Shown here: piece by piece, positions 1 to 12,390 of the stretch | Position numbering within the stretch: the stretch's first letter is position 1 | How the letters are laid out: every line of letters starts with the position of its first letter | NCBI GenBank assembly: GCA_038380795.1 | Contig: CM076260.1 | Location: forward strand, 4,687,533 to 4,751,532 | Direction: 5' to 3' | DNA: 64,000 nt | From: Pyrocephalus nanus | Lineage: Eukaryota > Chordata > Aves > Passeriformes > Tyrannidae | The notes under the pieces: generated by a model | What the model was told of the DNA's origin: nothing | The model's input: the letters and a program-made list of their open reading frames with translations, nothing else | The model's database searches: none | Program-made: the position numbers and the translations under genes

Positions 1-1505
1 AAGAAAGGAGCTATGGAACTAGAAAGAGGGTAAAAGAGGTTCTGACTGAAGTTCATACTGAGTAGGAGAGAGAGGACATTTGCCTAAGTTCTCCTTGAGA
101 AATTAGAAGTTTGTGTTAATTGATAACACAGTTAAATTAGGTAAAATTCCCCATGTACCTTTTTCCACTATCCAACTCCTAAGTGAGAGTGTTGCAATTT
201 CAGAAAGCCATTCCTCTCCTGCCCTGGTTAAAAATTCCTAGGTGTTTGCTGGCTGCCAAACTAGCAACGCCTGAGTGCATGCTGCTCTTCGAAACCAATC
301 AACAGCTCTTCATAGTTACCCCTGCTGTCACATAAAACAGGATAAAGAACATCCCACATACCCAACTGCTTGTCTTCCCTCCTGCTTTATTTCTCGAATG
401 TTCTCTGTCACAGCTGTGGTCTGTACCAATGACAAAATCTTCCAGACACAGCCTAATCACGGTTTGGGGGTGACACATGATATCCCATGCCTTGTGGGGC
501 ACATGGACCAAAATGATTCAGGTTTGACTTCCATCCTTACGCAGCATTCCAGTAAATCACAAGAGGCTTTGCAACCTCAATGATTGCTGAATGCTTTTCT
601 GTTGCACATGTGGAGCATTTCTTAGTTGCCTGACAGGAAAACTCCATTCAGAAGGTGAATGAACACTTTAGCCTGATAAAAATAAAAACTCATACAGAAG
701 ATAATTATACATCTTAAAATCATAGGGAATCCCACACCAGCCCCATAGAGATGCAGAGGCAAGTGCAAGTTAGTGTGAACTTTGCCAGCCTTGGCTTCAG
801 GGCCAAGGAAAAGAGGGACTCTAGACAGGAAGAGCTTCACCACACCAGAGAATATTTCCCCCCCTTTTTCCTCATGGTATTTATGTAGTTTCTCTCATCA
901 CAACATGGGAGACACCTCACAGGCATTTCTGTTTGTTATCTTACAGCTTTGCTCCTGATAACAATCCAGGTAAGGAGCTTGCTCCTAGAGTTTTATCCTG
1001 AACTCATGTCAAGTCAACGCTTACTCCCACTTGATCATTTTGATGGGCAGAGATTATATTAATGTCTTATTCCTTGGCATGTTATTGTCTACAGAATTTA
1101 GTGTGTCTCAGTAATCTTGATTTGACAGGTAACTCATAGCCTACTGACTTTCAACCTCTTAAACAACATGTAGACTGAGTGGTTATCCTAAAATTTAAGT
1201 GCTTGGGGAATTTGTGTCCAAGACACCACAGACAGTATCTCCAAGATTATGTTACATACAGTGTAGTGGAGAAAGGACGGGATATTATGATAGTAAACTC
1301 CTTTAGCCCAGTAATTTGCAGTGCTGTGCAGTGTCTTGCTTAATCTTCAGACGCTCCTCCAGAAGGGAGTAGATTTGATCCATCTCCTGTGTCATACCTG
1401 GCATCTCTGAGCAGAAGTCTTCAGCATTCCAATGCAACTCAGAGGGCACAGTTCCTTTGTTTAGATAACCAACATAAGCCAGAATATGCTAAAATCAAAA
1501 CACTG
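1..1505. other. unique non-coding sequence
   Basis: AT-rich, CpG-poor sequence with no recognisable repeat, exon or RNA gene. The open frames on both strands are short and have no domain features. I see nothing specific in it. Confidence 0.5.
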
Positions 1506-1650
1506 AACCATAGAATGGTTTGGGTTGGAAGGGACCATAAAGATCATTTAGTTTCAACCCTCCTGCCACAGGCAGGGATGCCACCTACTAGATCTACAAG
1601 CTCGGAGTCCCATCCAGCTTGGCCTTGAATGCTTTCAAGGACGGAACAAC
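1506..1650 (-). mobile_element. CR1: CR1 LINE 3' fragment
   Basis: The plus strand begins with the reverse complement of the CR1 3' end (CATAGAATGGTTTGGGTTGG at 1509), followed by the lesions of the usual 3' UTR text: a decayed CCTGCCA-CAGGCAGGGA block and a version of GGCCTTGAA. About 145 bases remain, against roughly 4.5 kb for a full CR1, so it is a dead 5'-truncated copy. It belongs to the subfamily whose 3' end carries the 'ccctgcccatggcagggg' block, and it is more diverged than the copies near 12 and 15.7 kb. Confidence 0.85.
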
Positions 1651-2910
1651 CCATAATAATGAGAGTGACCCACAGTGCACACCTTCAGTGCACTTTCAGC
1701 TCTAAGTTTGGAGCTGAATCTCAGCTTTCTGGAATCTTAGATTAATAATCTACTGGGGCCCTTTTTTAAGTCTAGCAACTAATTTTAATTGCATCACGAT
1801 AAAAATGATATTTGGCATGGTGTTTTGTCTACTAAATTCCCTCCACGGGGTTGTGCTCTAACTTTTTCAGCTCTACAGTTCTTTCTTTTTCTTCTCAAAG
1901 CTAAAGGACTGACTTGAACAACAGTCAGGGCCTTCAGATTCCTCAAGGACCTTTCAGTCTCTGAGCTTCACAAAAGCAAATCAACTGCTTCAGCTAAGAA
2001 AAAAAAGCTGCTTCACACTCGGAGTCAACCTGGTAATATTTTCCCAGTGCACAGTGGCACCGGTCACCTTCTTCCTAATTAACTGCCACCCCAGTAGACT
2101 GGCACCAATGTGTTTTGAAAAGTTCTCAACAACAACAGCCTCTTCTGTGAAGCAGCTTAAAACATGCACATTGCACTCTGTTTTGACTGATTGATGAACC
2201 TCAGTGCAGTGTATATAATAATGTGCTAAATGTTACATATGCCCTTAGTGGGTAATTTCAGGAAATTATTAAAATGTGCTTCTTTTAAAAGGTTCGGTAA
2301 TGTAAGTCACAGAGACCCAATGCTGATTAGTGTGGGTGACCACAGTGTACTCGAGGCTTTGATATTTCTTGGCTTTTTCTTGGTTTCCCGGAGGCCCTTT
2401 GGACAAAGCAAGAAAGATGGCTGAGACACCCTTGGCCTTCTGGGAAACTCAGTGACATTTAAAGGCTGCTGGGGCCTATTCTGTTAATATCTAAACTAAT
2501 TAAAATCAAATCATAATTGTAGAAGCTTGTTCACCAGAATTCTAATCAGACTGGGAGCAGTACACGCTGCTGTGCTGACGGCTGTCTCGGCTCTGTGAGA
2601 AGTGTTTTACTGTACAGAAAATTGTTCTCAGTGCTCTTTCTCGATCTTACAACCAGCTCCTTGGATAAGAAATGTCACTTCAAATGTAGGGTGAAGACTT
2701 GCTTCACCATTTCTCTTTCTGTGTACACTGAACACATTTTGCTGTATCATGTAACAGGATATTTGTCAGGGTGGGGCAGGCTTGGATGCACAAAAAGTGT
2801 TTTTATTAGGACTGAAGGTGACACCCTGCACTGAATGAACATCCACCTTACACAGCCTCATAGCAGACTGCAGCTTCCTTGGGAGGGGAAGCTGAAGGAC
2901 AGGTGCCAAT
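1651..2910. other. unique non-coding sequence, possibly with conserved segments
   Basis: No gene or repeat is recognised. The part from about 2030 to 2430 has few simple tracts, contains several homeodomain-type TAAT/ATTA cores and a few CpGs (for example ACCGGTCACC near 2059), and could be a conserved non-coding element. That is an impression from texture only and has not been tested by alignment. Confidence 0.3.
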
Positions 2911-3203
2911 CTCTACTCTCTGGTGACCAGTGACAGGACCCAAGGGAGCAGCTGGAACTGTGTTGGGGGGTGTTAGGTTGGATATCAGGAAAGATTTCTT
3001 CACCCAGAGGGTGGTCAGGCACCAGAACAGGCTCCCCAGGGCAATGGTCACAGCACCAAACCTGCCAGAACTCAAGAAGTGTTTAGACAGTGCTCTAAGG
3101 AACATGGTGGGATTCTTGGGGTGGTCCTGTGCAAGACCAGGAGCTGGACAGGGATGATCCTTGTGAGTCCCTTCCAACTCAGGATATTCTGTGATTCTGT
3201 GAC
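2911..3203 (+). mobile_element. CR1: CR1 LINE 3' end
   Basis: About 290 bases of CR1 3' sequence in forward orientation. It contains GTTAGGTTGGATATCAGGAA at 2971, the 'ttcacccagagggtggtcagg' block, a 'tcacagcaccaa' block, and the terminal TTCTGTGATTCTGTGA repeat. The 'gtcacagcaccaaacctgccagaactcaagaag' type text marks a subfamily shared with the copies at 39845, 41287 and 62022. It is 5'-truncated and non-coding. Open frames across it on both strands are by-products of the repeat. Confidence 0.93.
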
Positions 3204-5729
3204 ATTGAGGCTGAAGAAGCTCATGGGTAACACGTCAGCACATCTCAGAGCAATATTGTAAACGATGGGATCACAAGGCTGAGCTGAATGAGAGCTGTGC
3301 CTGATGAAGTATGTGCTGCTGATGAAATTTATGTCTGTCAACTCAGCTCTGAGTCTGGCAGGTCTTATTTTTAACGTCTGTGTGTTCAGTGTCACTGTGA
3401 GCGGTGAAATACCTGTGTCAGATCAATAAGACACTCTTACTGCTGAGGAAAACAGCATGAGAATATAACAGGTATTAAGGCATATAGGAAAGCCTTATTA
3501 ATATTTAGCAAAACTAATCTGTTTCTCACTAGCCAAAACATGCACATCCAGCCCTTTTGGGAAGACAGCTTTGAAGATTCCCTAAGTTGAAATGAGGTTT
3601 TCTGTGCTGTATGTAACCATTCTTATTCTCTGTGGGCTACATCTTATTCCATAATTTTGAAGTCAACTTTTGAGATTTGGGAGATCATTAGAGGGTTTGT
3701 GTATGTTTTCTTCATTCTGTTTTTCCAGATAGACCAAATGTAGTCACTTTATAGATGGGAATGTGATTTAAATAATATGACTTTGCTAACATTACATTTT
3801 GAATTTATCTTTATTAAGGCTGCATTTTAATTTCATTCCATGTGTCCTCATTAAGCAACTGTTTGCTCCTTCAGGCATTTTTTCAAGCTAACTTTTAATC
3901 TACCTATTGGTACTCAAAGCTGTAAAAGTTAAAGCCTATTTGAATTTTTATTTGGAAATCTGCTAGATTTTTTCCCCTTTATAGAACTCGAGGCATTTTG
4001 CTTTTGCTGGAGATGGTCTATTTTCCCTATATAATCTGATAAATATTAAATTAAATAACACATATTCACATCAACGTGTTGTATGAAAACCCTGATCTCC
4101 AGAACACTATATAGTAACTACAACAGCATTTTATTTTGCAGAAGCTCTGTCTGAAGTGCTGTCACTGTAGCCCTCAGATGCTGGATTGCCATTGAAATTA
4201 GCAGCAAATGGGCCTAAAGGACTTACATTTTCTTTATTTCTATTGATTTTGACTTCTGAGTCATGCACACACTGCTTTGAGATGACAGGTGATGGAAGAA
4301 AGTTCAGTGAAAGTGAAAGTCATTGATGGGGAGCTGCTCTACATAACGTCACATAATGTGATTTCTCTGGACATAAGACCATGGCAGCATTGCATCACAT
4401 ATAAAATACTGCTTCTTTTTTTCCTTATGTTACACTCAAAGAATAAATTTCTCTTGTGCTATATACAATATCTAAAAACTTCAGACGTTTTCATTTGGCT
4501 AAAAAGAATACGAAAGAAAAATACATATTGGGAAGGTAATGAAATCACCCAGCACTGGTTAAACTGCAGAGGCAGTTGATGGTGTCTTGGGACGTGGAAT
4601 TGGATTTCATGTCTTCTCTTCTAGTAACCCCATCATCCACCCTTTGATTTGCTGCAGTGGCCGTTGTGGAAACAGTCCTGTGGTTGTGGGATCTCACACT
4701 CGTGACAATGTGCAGGAATCCTGGCTGAGCTCCCCCTCTCCTGATCTCATCCTTTCCTTCCTCTTCCACTGCCTGCGTTTCTCTCCCTACAATCCAGCTG
4801 AAGTCACTGTATATTTACTGAAAGAAAATTGCTGGTCCTTGGCTTGATATAATCCTTCATTCCCAGAACTCACACAGCCTACAGTTACTGACTGCTCTCA
4901 AACTAAGTTATTGTTTAGAAATATTTCTCCAGCTCAGCATTTCTTATTTTGAAAAGCTGGGTGCTACCTTCAGCAAAAAAATAAATAAACCCTCTAAAGT
5001 AGGTCAGGAATCAGAACCAAAAAGGCTGCTCAAGGCAGGCTCAGATCTGTAGGTATTTGCAATTTTAACTCACTGGTTGTTCAAAACATAACTAAAGCTC
5101 CTGAGCATACACAGCACAAACAATACCAGGCGAAAATGGTTTGTATTATAGGCATCTGCATCTGTCTTAATTATTACCTGCTTGGTGACATATAAATAAA
5201 AACGTGCAGAATTATTGTTAGATATAAATATAAATTGCACAAACAGAGCTCGATGCTTTTTTTTTTTCCCCCCTCTCGTAGTACTTAGTGGATTAAGCTT
5301 TAATATCACACACCCTTTCAATTATGACTGGATTTCTTTGTAAGCAACACTCAGAGTTTGCTGCTGCAAATAATTCTTCTGACTAAAAATAATTCTGCTG
5401 AGAGCAGTGAGATCACCTGTGTGGTTGTGGACTCCTGCACTGAGACACAGCAGGTGCTGAGCAGGAGGAACAGTAGAGAAGGAAAGTTTTTGAGGAAGGA
5501 AAATGCCCGTGTTGGTGCTATTCCAAATAGCAGCTGCCTTTTTGATTTACTGCACTGTCTCTGATAGCAAATACTGTTTCTCCACTGCTGGATGGGTGTG
5601 ACCTTTGTGCCTCAGACTCGTAATAAACAAGGCAATCTCAACAGTAAAGTTTAGGTGTTAGTGGTTGGAAATCATAAGTGGAAGATGCAGCAAGGTGACA
5701 GCTTGCCTTTGTGAAAATGGATCTCTCCC
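3204..5729. other. unique non-coding sequence
   Basis: AT-rich sequence with no gene, RNA or interspersed repeat that I recognise. It includes a short T/C tract near 5257-5275 and several short unrelated open frames. Two overlapping frames at 4545-4847 lie on opposite strands and have no domain features. Confidence 0.45.
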
Positions 5730-5753
5730 GGGGGGGGGGGGGGGGGGGGGGGG
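5730..5753. repeat. 24-base poly-G tract
   Basis: An uninterrupted run of 24 G on the plus strand, directly after CTCCC. Such runs are rare in vertebrate DNA. They can form G-quadruplexes and are very prone to length error in both replication and sequencing, so the exact length should not be trusted. The flanks are ordinary unique sequence. Confidence 0.95.
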
Positions 5754-5970
5754 CAGGGCTGTATTTCCTCCAAGCCCATCCCAGTCTCCATTCCTTAATT
5801 TGTTGAGTGCATAAAATTTTCAGGTGTGGAGAAGGAGAAAAATTCCATACCATGAAGTTTCCTCCCTGGTAAGGGTTTTTCTTCCCAGTTGGTCCAGTGA
5901 GTCCTCATGTTTTGGACCAAGCTGAGTTCTCCTGAGGGAGGAAAAATTGCAGCCTCCCTGTGTGCATACT

Positions 5971-6108
5971 CCAGGCCAGGCTGGCAGGCTGGCTGAGCCA
6001 CCTGGTTCAATGGAAAGTGTCCTTGCCTATGGCAGGGTGTTGGAGCTAAATGGTCTTAAGGTCCATTCTAATCTAAACCACTCTGCCCACCTGTGTTCTG
6101 TGAAAAAA
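5971..6108 (+). mobile_element. CR1: CR1 LINE 3' fragment
   Basis: Forward CR1 3' end running from a version of 'ccaggccaggctgg' through 'gagccacctggttcaatgga', 'ttgcctatggcagggtgttgg' and a decayed terminal segment ending near CTAAACCACTCTG. The terminal ATTCTATG microsatellite is not clear. It is a short, moderately diverged, dead copy. Confidence 0.85.
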
Positions 6109-8414
6109 GCTAACCACTCTTTTAGTCTGACTTATTACCAAGCTCAGTAAAGGATGGAAAACACCAGAATGAGCGTGACTGACACAGCACAAACGTAAGG
6201 ATGAAGAAACCCCCACACATTTACAGCCCTCCTCTCAGTATCACACCAGGTTTGATCTGTATCAGCCGTGTACTAATGCAAGAATCACAAATGATCCAGA
6301 AAAAGCATGGTTGATATACCAAATAAATGCAACCAGGTAGCAGAAGCAGGTACAGACAGATGTCCCATCTGACCTTGAAGTCATATGGTTTGAAACCTCA
6401 AGTAGGCAGCAAATCTGACTGACCTTTTGCAGGAAGGTAAGTGTTTGTTCTGACTTCCTGTTGGGCTGGAAGTTTATGTATTTAGCACAATGACTTCTGT
6501 TAGAAAGTAATTGACTTCTAATGGGAAATTTCTGCTGAATTCTGGTGGACAAGGTAATGAGATCCTGTGCACTGCTGCCAAAGAGCTGCCTGCAGAACCC
6601 AGGCTGAAGGCAAGACCTTTTGGGCTACCGGTGGGAACCTAACTGAGGACTCTTCATTCACCCCAGTTCGGCTTCTTGATGGATCTCAACATGTTCATGT
6701 TATTGATGGAGCTACAGTGAGAAACTTCCACTACATTCAAGGTTCAATCTTGAGCTGGAATTAAATTTTTTAAAGTTAATTTTACATATAAATTAATCTA
6801 AAAAGATATATTGTTGTTTTATAAGCACATATAATTTGTATGTGACTTTATTATTTTTTTTTCCTATGCGTAATTCTGATCCTCATTCTAAGACACTGAC
6901 TTGAAAAATGAAATGAAAACGTAATCTCTGATTTTAACAGTTCAAGCTCATGGATCTGGGCTCACAAAATGAAGACCAGATACAGAGGCACTCCTGACTT
7001 CTCAAAACTAATATCAAATAAAAACTGGATTCTTAGCAGTCTGAACTAAAATATCTTTCAGCTGTAGGTAGTTGCATGTTTATACATCTCTTTGAGTCAG
7101 ATATGGATATGGACAGGCTTCTCATGGATTACAAATCACACCATGAGCCACCTTCAGCCTCATTCAGCTCTGTATAATTCAGCTCTGATGGAACAAGAAG
7201 GGAAATGAAATTTGGGTCAGATGCTCTTGACCAACTTATCTTCCTTGCCTTGATTCAAAATCCAAGTCATGCCATAAAAAAAGGTTCCCAGTGTAAGGAT
7301 AAATTTCAGAATAGTCAGAGCTGCTTTTATAAATGAAAAATAATTTTCACACTTAATATTTTTTCCTTCTTTCTTTCTTTTGTTCCTTCCAGAAGCACAA
7401 CATTAAATAATACTGTCCTGATTTATACCATATAAGCACTCAGTCCTGTTTCTTTTTAAGGTCATGTGGGTTTCTTTCATGGAAATGGTTAGGGACTTTG
7501 GTCTCTTCTGGTATGTTTTTGTTTTTAACATATTAAACATTTATTCTTACTTAGGCCTTGTTCATTGGATTATTATAGTGATTACACTCTAGTTTTCTCA
7601 GCACTGCACTGACTTTACTTCTACTTTCAGAGGTCTGGGTCATTTTACCTTACCAAAAACTTGAGAAAAGTCATCTCCTTTCTATGCTGGAGGCATTAGA
7701 AGGTCTTTGCTGAACAAGTGTAACACATTGGAAAGTGAGCTAATGCTGAGGTGGGTTGGCACAGCTGACTGTTCAATTCCTGAAATAAGGATGTCTACAA
7801 GTCCACCAGCTTGGTGTTCCTTGACAGCTACCAGGTAAGTCTCTAAGTGCGCTGCTAATTGCATAAAACACAAGAAGGGACAGGAATATGTGATATCCTT
7901 GTGTGAAGCCCAACGTGGACAGCTCCAATTCAGTCTTTAACAGGAGGTTATACCAGGAACACCGTGGTGAAGATCCCTGCTGCAAAAAACTAAAACAGAG
8001 AAAAAATTGCTTCTAGAATGATATTTTTAATTCTACTATTTTGGGGGAAGAGTTAATCAAAACAAGCTTGTAGCATTTTGTAGAAAACTTACTCAAACTC
8101 TAGTACTGCAGTTTCTGCCACACTGAGTAGTGTCATTCTTTTATGTGGCAAATGTGCTTGTATCCCACACAAATTTGGCACTACTCTCATTTTTCCAATC
8201 GAATACATTTATTTAAATCAGAAATGTTGAATCAGAGTATAGAAGTTGACTACAAAGCTCAAATTATCCTTTTGGAACATGCTTTCTGATGTTTTAAGTT
8301 TCCTGCTGTAAACATTTTTTTGAGTATCACGTACTACAGTGGAGTTGGGAGAAGTGCAGTTGGTATTACCAAATGGTCTTAGGCATTTATGCAGTTTCAC
8401 AGCTTTATTTTGTG
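6109..8414. other. unique non-coding sequence
   Basis: No gene, RNA gene or interspersed repeat is recognised. The sequence is AT-rich and carries only short homopolymer tracts, such as T-rich sequence near 6851-6862. Open frames are short and without domain features. Confidence 0.45.
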
Positions 8415-8430
8415 CAGAGAAAAAGAAAAA

Positions 8431-8462
<32 letters not shown>

Positions 8463-8463
8463 A
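8415..8463. repeat. A-rich tract (poly-A with G interruptions)
   Basis: Nearly pure A over about 45 bases with three G interruptions. It is not preceded by a recognisable processed gene or SINE, so it is called a simple repeat rather than a retrocopy tail. The lysine-rich and phenylalanine-rich frames crossing it on the two strands are artefacts of the tract. Confidence 0.9.
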
Positions 8464-8714
8464 GTGCTTGGAAAAACAATGATACATTTCTAATTCATCA
8501 TCTTCAAAAGGAAACTTCCAGATTTTCCACTTGGGATGGCTTTTTAAAAAAAAAATTCTTAACTTTTAAATTTTGATACAGTGGATTTTTAAGGTACTGG
8601 GTAACCAAAATAGCCATGATTTTGTTGGAGGAAGAAAATGCTTCTATTTGTCCTTCTCTCCAATTATGTCTGAAATGTAATAGGAAAAGGGTCTCCTACA
8701 AAATTTCAAGACCT

Positions 8715-8942
8715 TCTGCCATATAAAGAAGAAATTCTTCCCTGTGAGGGTGGTGAGGCCCTGGCACAGGTTGCCCAGAGAAGCTGTGGCTGCCCCATCC
8801 CTGGAAGTGTCCAAGGCCAGGTTGGACGGGACTTGGAGCAACCTGGGATAGTGGGAGGTGTCCCTGCCCTTGGCAGGGGGTTGGAACTGGATAAGCTTTA
8901 AGATTCCTTTCAACCCAAACCATTCTTTGATTCTGTGATCAA
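8715..8942 (+). mobile_element. CR1: CR1 LINE 3' end
   Basis: Forward CR1 3' end with well-kept landmarks: AGAAATTCTTCCCTGTGAGG at 8728, 'ggcacaggttgcccagagaagctgtgg', 'catccctggaagtgtccaaggccagg', the 'cccttggcagggggttgga' block and the terminal TTCTTTGATTCTGTGA. It belongs to the same subfamily as the copies at 12066, 15691, 29613, 40487 and 53543. Low divergence from the others suggests it is among the younger copies in the window. Frames overlapping it on the minus strand are the repeat read backwards. Confidence 0.95.
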
Positions 8943-10325
8943 GACATGTTATGAAAACTTCTCTATGCCTGCTGTAAGCAAAGACCCAGCTGGCATAATA
9001 ATAAAACCACAATGACACACTGCTGACTCTTCTCCCCTACTGCCAAATTTGCTTGACCACAGGGAGAAGAACAATGTGAGAGAAGGAACCAGCTGGTTGG
9101 TCAAAAAAGATTTTGTTCAAACCTCCCACTGATACCGAGTTTCACAGGTACTGAGCAGGACTGGCCTAAGGCCAAAAATAAACTTTTTATTTGGCTCTCT
9201 CAGCAAAGGAGAATCTACTCCTCCAAAACAGAACTTCAGCAAACTTTCCCTGGAGCTAATTTCATTCAGCTCAGGACTGGTAAAAGGGATTCTAGATGAT
9301 GGTATAACTCGGGTCCCTCACGTTGGTTTTCTCTCCTATCAGCAGCTAAAGAGTCATTTGGCTATATATCAGAAAGATTTAAAAAATGTTTTTATGTATT
9401 TAATGTTTACTATATGCACTGGGAGGAATAAAAAAAAAAAATTCCAGCTCTGTTTCTTCTCTGCAGATTTTTCTGTAACCACATGAATAAATACATGCCC
9501 ATGTGCCTTCTTTAAGCAAAGGATAGAACAGGAACCATCTTTTAAGAGTCCCACAACTGGACTGGACTCTCCAAGTTAAAAAAAAATTTAAAAAATATAG
9601 AAGAGTCTTTTATTTAAAATATGTGTTTCCAGAAATCTGAGGGCATTTCACATCTAAATGACAACAATCACCCTCAGGAGGTAATTCTTTTCCCCTATCA
9701 GAAAAAAACCCAAAAAAGTACACCATAAAATTCGGAAAAATTAAAACCAAAATCGACATTTTATTTTTCATGCAGAATATGTCATTTCTTCCTACATTGG
9801 TTCCCTCCTATCTTTGATTTCTCATCCTCTATACTATAGCTCTTCTTTTGCATTCTGTGACAGTAAGTAAAACAGTGTTTGTGAAATCTTCTTTTCTAAT
9901 TTCACTTTTCTTTCTAAACGTGACTCTCGATAAAACAAAACCCCCAAAAAACTGATTAACTATTCTAAAGCCATTTGATCACACGCCAAAGCCCAAGTGA
10001 TGCATGAAGAACAATTTTCAAGTTTTATATTTTAAAAACAATTGAATATTTCTAATCCTAGGTGTCCCGATCCCAGGTGTTAGTTTCTGAATGAAGTAAA
10101 TAACCTTCTTCTGCATTTGCATTTTAATTTTCTTTTAACATTTTGCAATATAGATTTTCATACAGAGAACACTTCTCTTTCTTTATAAACAGATGCCACT
10201 CTAGCTGTCATTTCAAAGGATGTGTGACTGAATTTCTGAAAGTCTAAGAGACATGTTAAAAGTGACATGAAGTAAAGCAATGATTCGATTATTGTTTCAA
10301 GTGTTCTTTTCTAAAATTTAAATGC
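8943..10325. other. unique non-coding sequence
   Basis: AT-rich sequence with an A tract near 9430-9441 and no recognised gene or interspersed repeat. Nothing specific is seen. Confidence 0.45.
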
Positions 10326-10344
10326 AAAAAAAAAAAAAAAAAAA
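10326..10344. repeat. 19-base poly-A tract
   Basis: Uninterrupted A run in unique sequence with no recognisable element upstream of it. Confidence 0.9.
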
Positions 10345-11150
10345 GCCCTGAAGATATTACTCAGTAATACTAATAATGGTATTTCTATAATGCTTTAAAT
10401 TTCTAAAGTTCCTAAGTAACCAGTAATTAATTCAAGTAATACACCCAACTTTTAGCCGCTAATATTCACCTTGCAGAAATAAATTGATTTGTTTGTGTTT
10501 GTGTGTGTTCTTGAGGGCTACACACACGCAGAGTCATTTGTCAGTCTCTAATAAGAAACAGAAGTGACATCTGTCATGCATTCCAGTAAACACATTAAGC
10601 AAACACAATGGGACCCCAAAATGTTTACTCAAGTACTCTAATTAATTGTGACTTGCTGGAACAGAGTTTTCTATGAATTAAACACAAAGATCCATGCTCT
10701 CTCCTCCCCCTTGCTGTAGCTTTTTGTGCAGTGGGAAAAGATTTAAACTAAAGACTTCCCTTCTGGCTCTGCCAAGGTGCATTTTTCCCTCATAGACTTG
10801 ACTTGCAGTAGAAGTTGATGTGAGAGTTTGTCACGGCTGTTTTGACAGTCCGGTCATCCTAATCCAGGGATCTGGTCCCTGTGGTTTGTCAATTATCCTA
10901 CTAACCCTACAGCGAGAGGAACACTCAAGGCACTGAACTGTCATCCAGTAACCAAGAAATAATGTCAACAGCCAGTGAGTGGGGATTGCGAGAGATGGGG
11001 ATGCTTTTGACAACAGAGAAGTGTGGATCATTTCAGCATTTATTTTATTTATAGGTATTCGTAACAAATTAATTACATCTCACTGCAAGTCTTCACCAAA
11101 AGTTGCCTGATCCAGACCCGCCTGAACAGCCAGGATGATGAGCAGAACTG
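10345..11150. other. unique non-coding sequence, possibly conserved
   Basis: No gene is recognised. The segment from about 10480 to 10700 lacks simple repeats except for a short GTGTTTGTGTGTG stretch. It contains several homeodomain-type cores (CTAATTAATTG near 10638) and has the look of a conserved non-coding element. This is a textural impression; no alignment was possible. Confidence 0.3.
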
Positions 11151-11164
11151 AGTGCAGGGATTGC

Positions 11165-11388
11165 AGTGAGGCAGATCCAGTCGTGGAGGTTCGATTCCCA
11201 GTTCCGTTCACTCCCCTCCTGTGACCTTGAGCTTGTTACTTGACTTGGATATGTTTCAATATCCCCCCGGATAAACTGAGGATAAAAGCATGCACTCTTA
11301 AGAGCAGGCAGAGCCTTAATCAATTAATGCCTGTAAAGGACATTAAGATCATTTAGCAAAAGGTAGAATTAAAGTGCAAATTATGCTA
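11165..11388 (+). mobile_element. MIR: MIR-type tRNA-derived SINE
   Basis: The order of landmarks matches the MIR core-SINE. A B-box-like GGTTCGATTCCC (11189) is followed by TGTGACCTTGAGCTTGTTAC (11220), a degenerate pyrimidine stretch, the 'ctgaggataaaa' block (11277), and a 3' part reading CCTGTAAAGGACATTAAGATC (from 11330) and then AGTGCAAATTATG. MIR copies are ancient in amniotes. One this legible in a bird is better preserved than most, but still heavily substituted. The A box is not clear. Transcription by RNA polymerase III is not expected. Confidence 0.8.
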
Positions 11389-11480
11389 AGGTCCTACCGG
11401 AATGAAAGGCAAGTGTGTTTAAAAGGGGATTTAGATGCAGGAGGTTAGATGGCAAAGAAAATCTAGGTGGAGGATCACAA

Positions 11481-11600
11481 GAGGCTTGATTCTGATCCAG
11501 TGTGTAACAGGATAATTTGGCTTAACTCCCCACTTAATACTAACAAAGCAGGCTCTGCCCTGGATTCTCACTTGGTGTAAAGTTACACTGATCTGAGATT
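11481..11600 (+). repeat. possible ancient dispersed repeat
   Basis: Begins with GAGGCTTGATTCTGA, which recurs exactly at 15975. It goes on to 'ggattctcacttggtgtaaagttacactgatct', wording I associate with an old amniote repeat built around 'attctgatct...ggtgtaaat'. The family name is not known to me, and the boundaries are guesses. Confidence 0.35.
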
Positions 11601-12065
11601 GCACTGATTAAACCAACTCAGAGACCAAATTTTTGGCTCTGCAAGTCCTCATAATTAGACCTAAAATCTCTTTTTTCCCTCCATCTTTTCGAGTCTGTTT
11701 TTTCCTATTGTTTCTAAGCCACAGGTTATTCTAACCTTGTTGAAGTGAGAAAATATGTCTGAAGAAATAACGCAACAAAGACAAATTCAGTCTCTGGAGT
11801 TATCCTGTTTCCAAGTAAGCCACAGCACAAACAGCAAGACCAGATGATGGAATGGGTACCAATAATAGCTTCTTACACCTTTACTTCTAAGTTTAGATGT
11901 GGTGCAGCCCCAGCAGTAACTGATTCAAATTTTTTACCACCTGAGAGTTCTTCAGGAAAGCAGAGGGTGTGAGATGGTGAATTTCTTTGGCAGACACTGA
12001 TCACCGTTGCAGTAACTTATTTTAAACTGAAATATTGCTTTCTGGTTTCCAGCAAAACAGTGGGA

Positions 12066-12390
12066 ATCATAGAATGGTTTGGGTTGGAAGGAACCTTAAA
12101 GCTCATTTAGTTCCAACCCTTCCAGCCCCCTCTGCCATGGGCAGGGACACCTTCCACTAGACCAGGTTGCTTCAAGCCCAATCCAACCTGACCTTGAATA
12201 ATTCCAGGGATGGGGCAGCCACAGTTTTTTTGGGCAACCTGTACCAGGGCCTCACCACTCTCATAGGGAAGAATTTCTTCCTAATATCCAGTCTAACCCT
12301 GCTCTCTTTCAATTTAAAGCCATTGCCCCTTGCTCTATCATGGCTCTTGTGAAAGGTCCTCCTCCAGGCAAGAGAGTATTGGGGTGAATA
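12066..12390 (-). mobile_element. CR1: CR1 LINE 3' end
   Basis: Reverse-oriented CR1 of about 320 bases. The plus strand opens with ATCATAGAATGGTTTGGGTT and continues through 'ctgccatgggcagggacaccttccactagaccagg', 'gatggggcagccacag' and 'gaagaatttcttcctaatatccagtctaaccctgc'. At its 5' side it reaches the 'cccttgctctatca...gtcctcctccaggc' text that lies further upstream in the element. It is one of the least diverged copies here. It carries no coding capacity, and the open frames on both strands are repeat sequence. Confidence 0.95.

Noticed and set aside
8415..8463. Poly-A as the tail of a processed pseudogene
   Set aside because: No retrocopy sequence is recognisable upstream, and no target-site duplication was seen.
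8373..8576. Lysine-rich frame that could suggest a basic peptide
   Set aside because: Produced by the A-rich tract at 8415-8463.
8644..9018. 124-codon open frame, minus strand
   Set aside because: Mostly the reverse reading of the CR1 copy at 8715.
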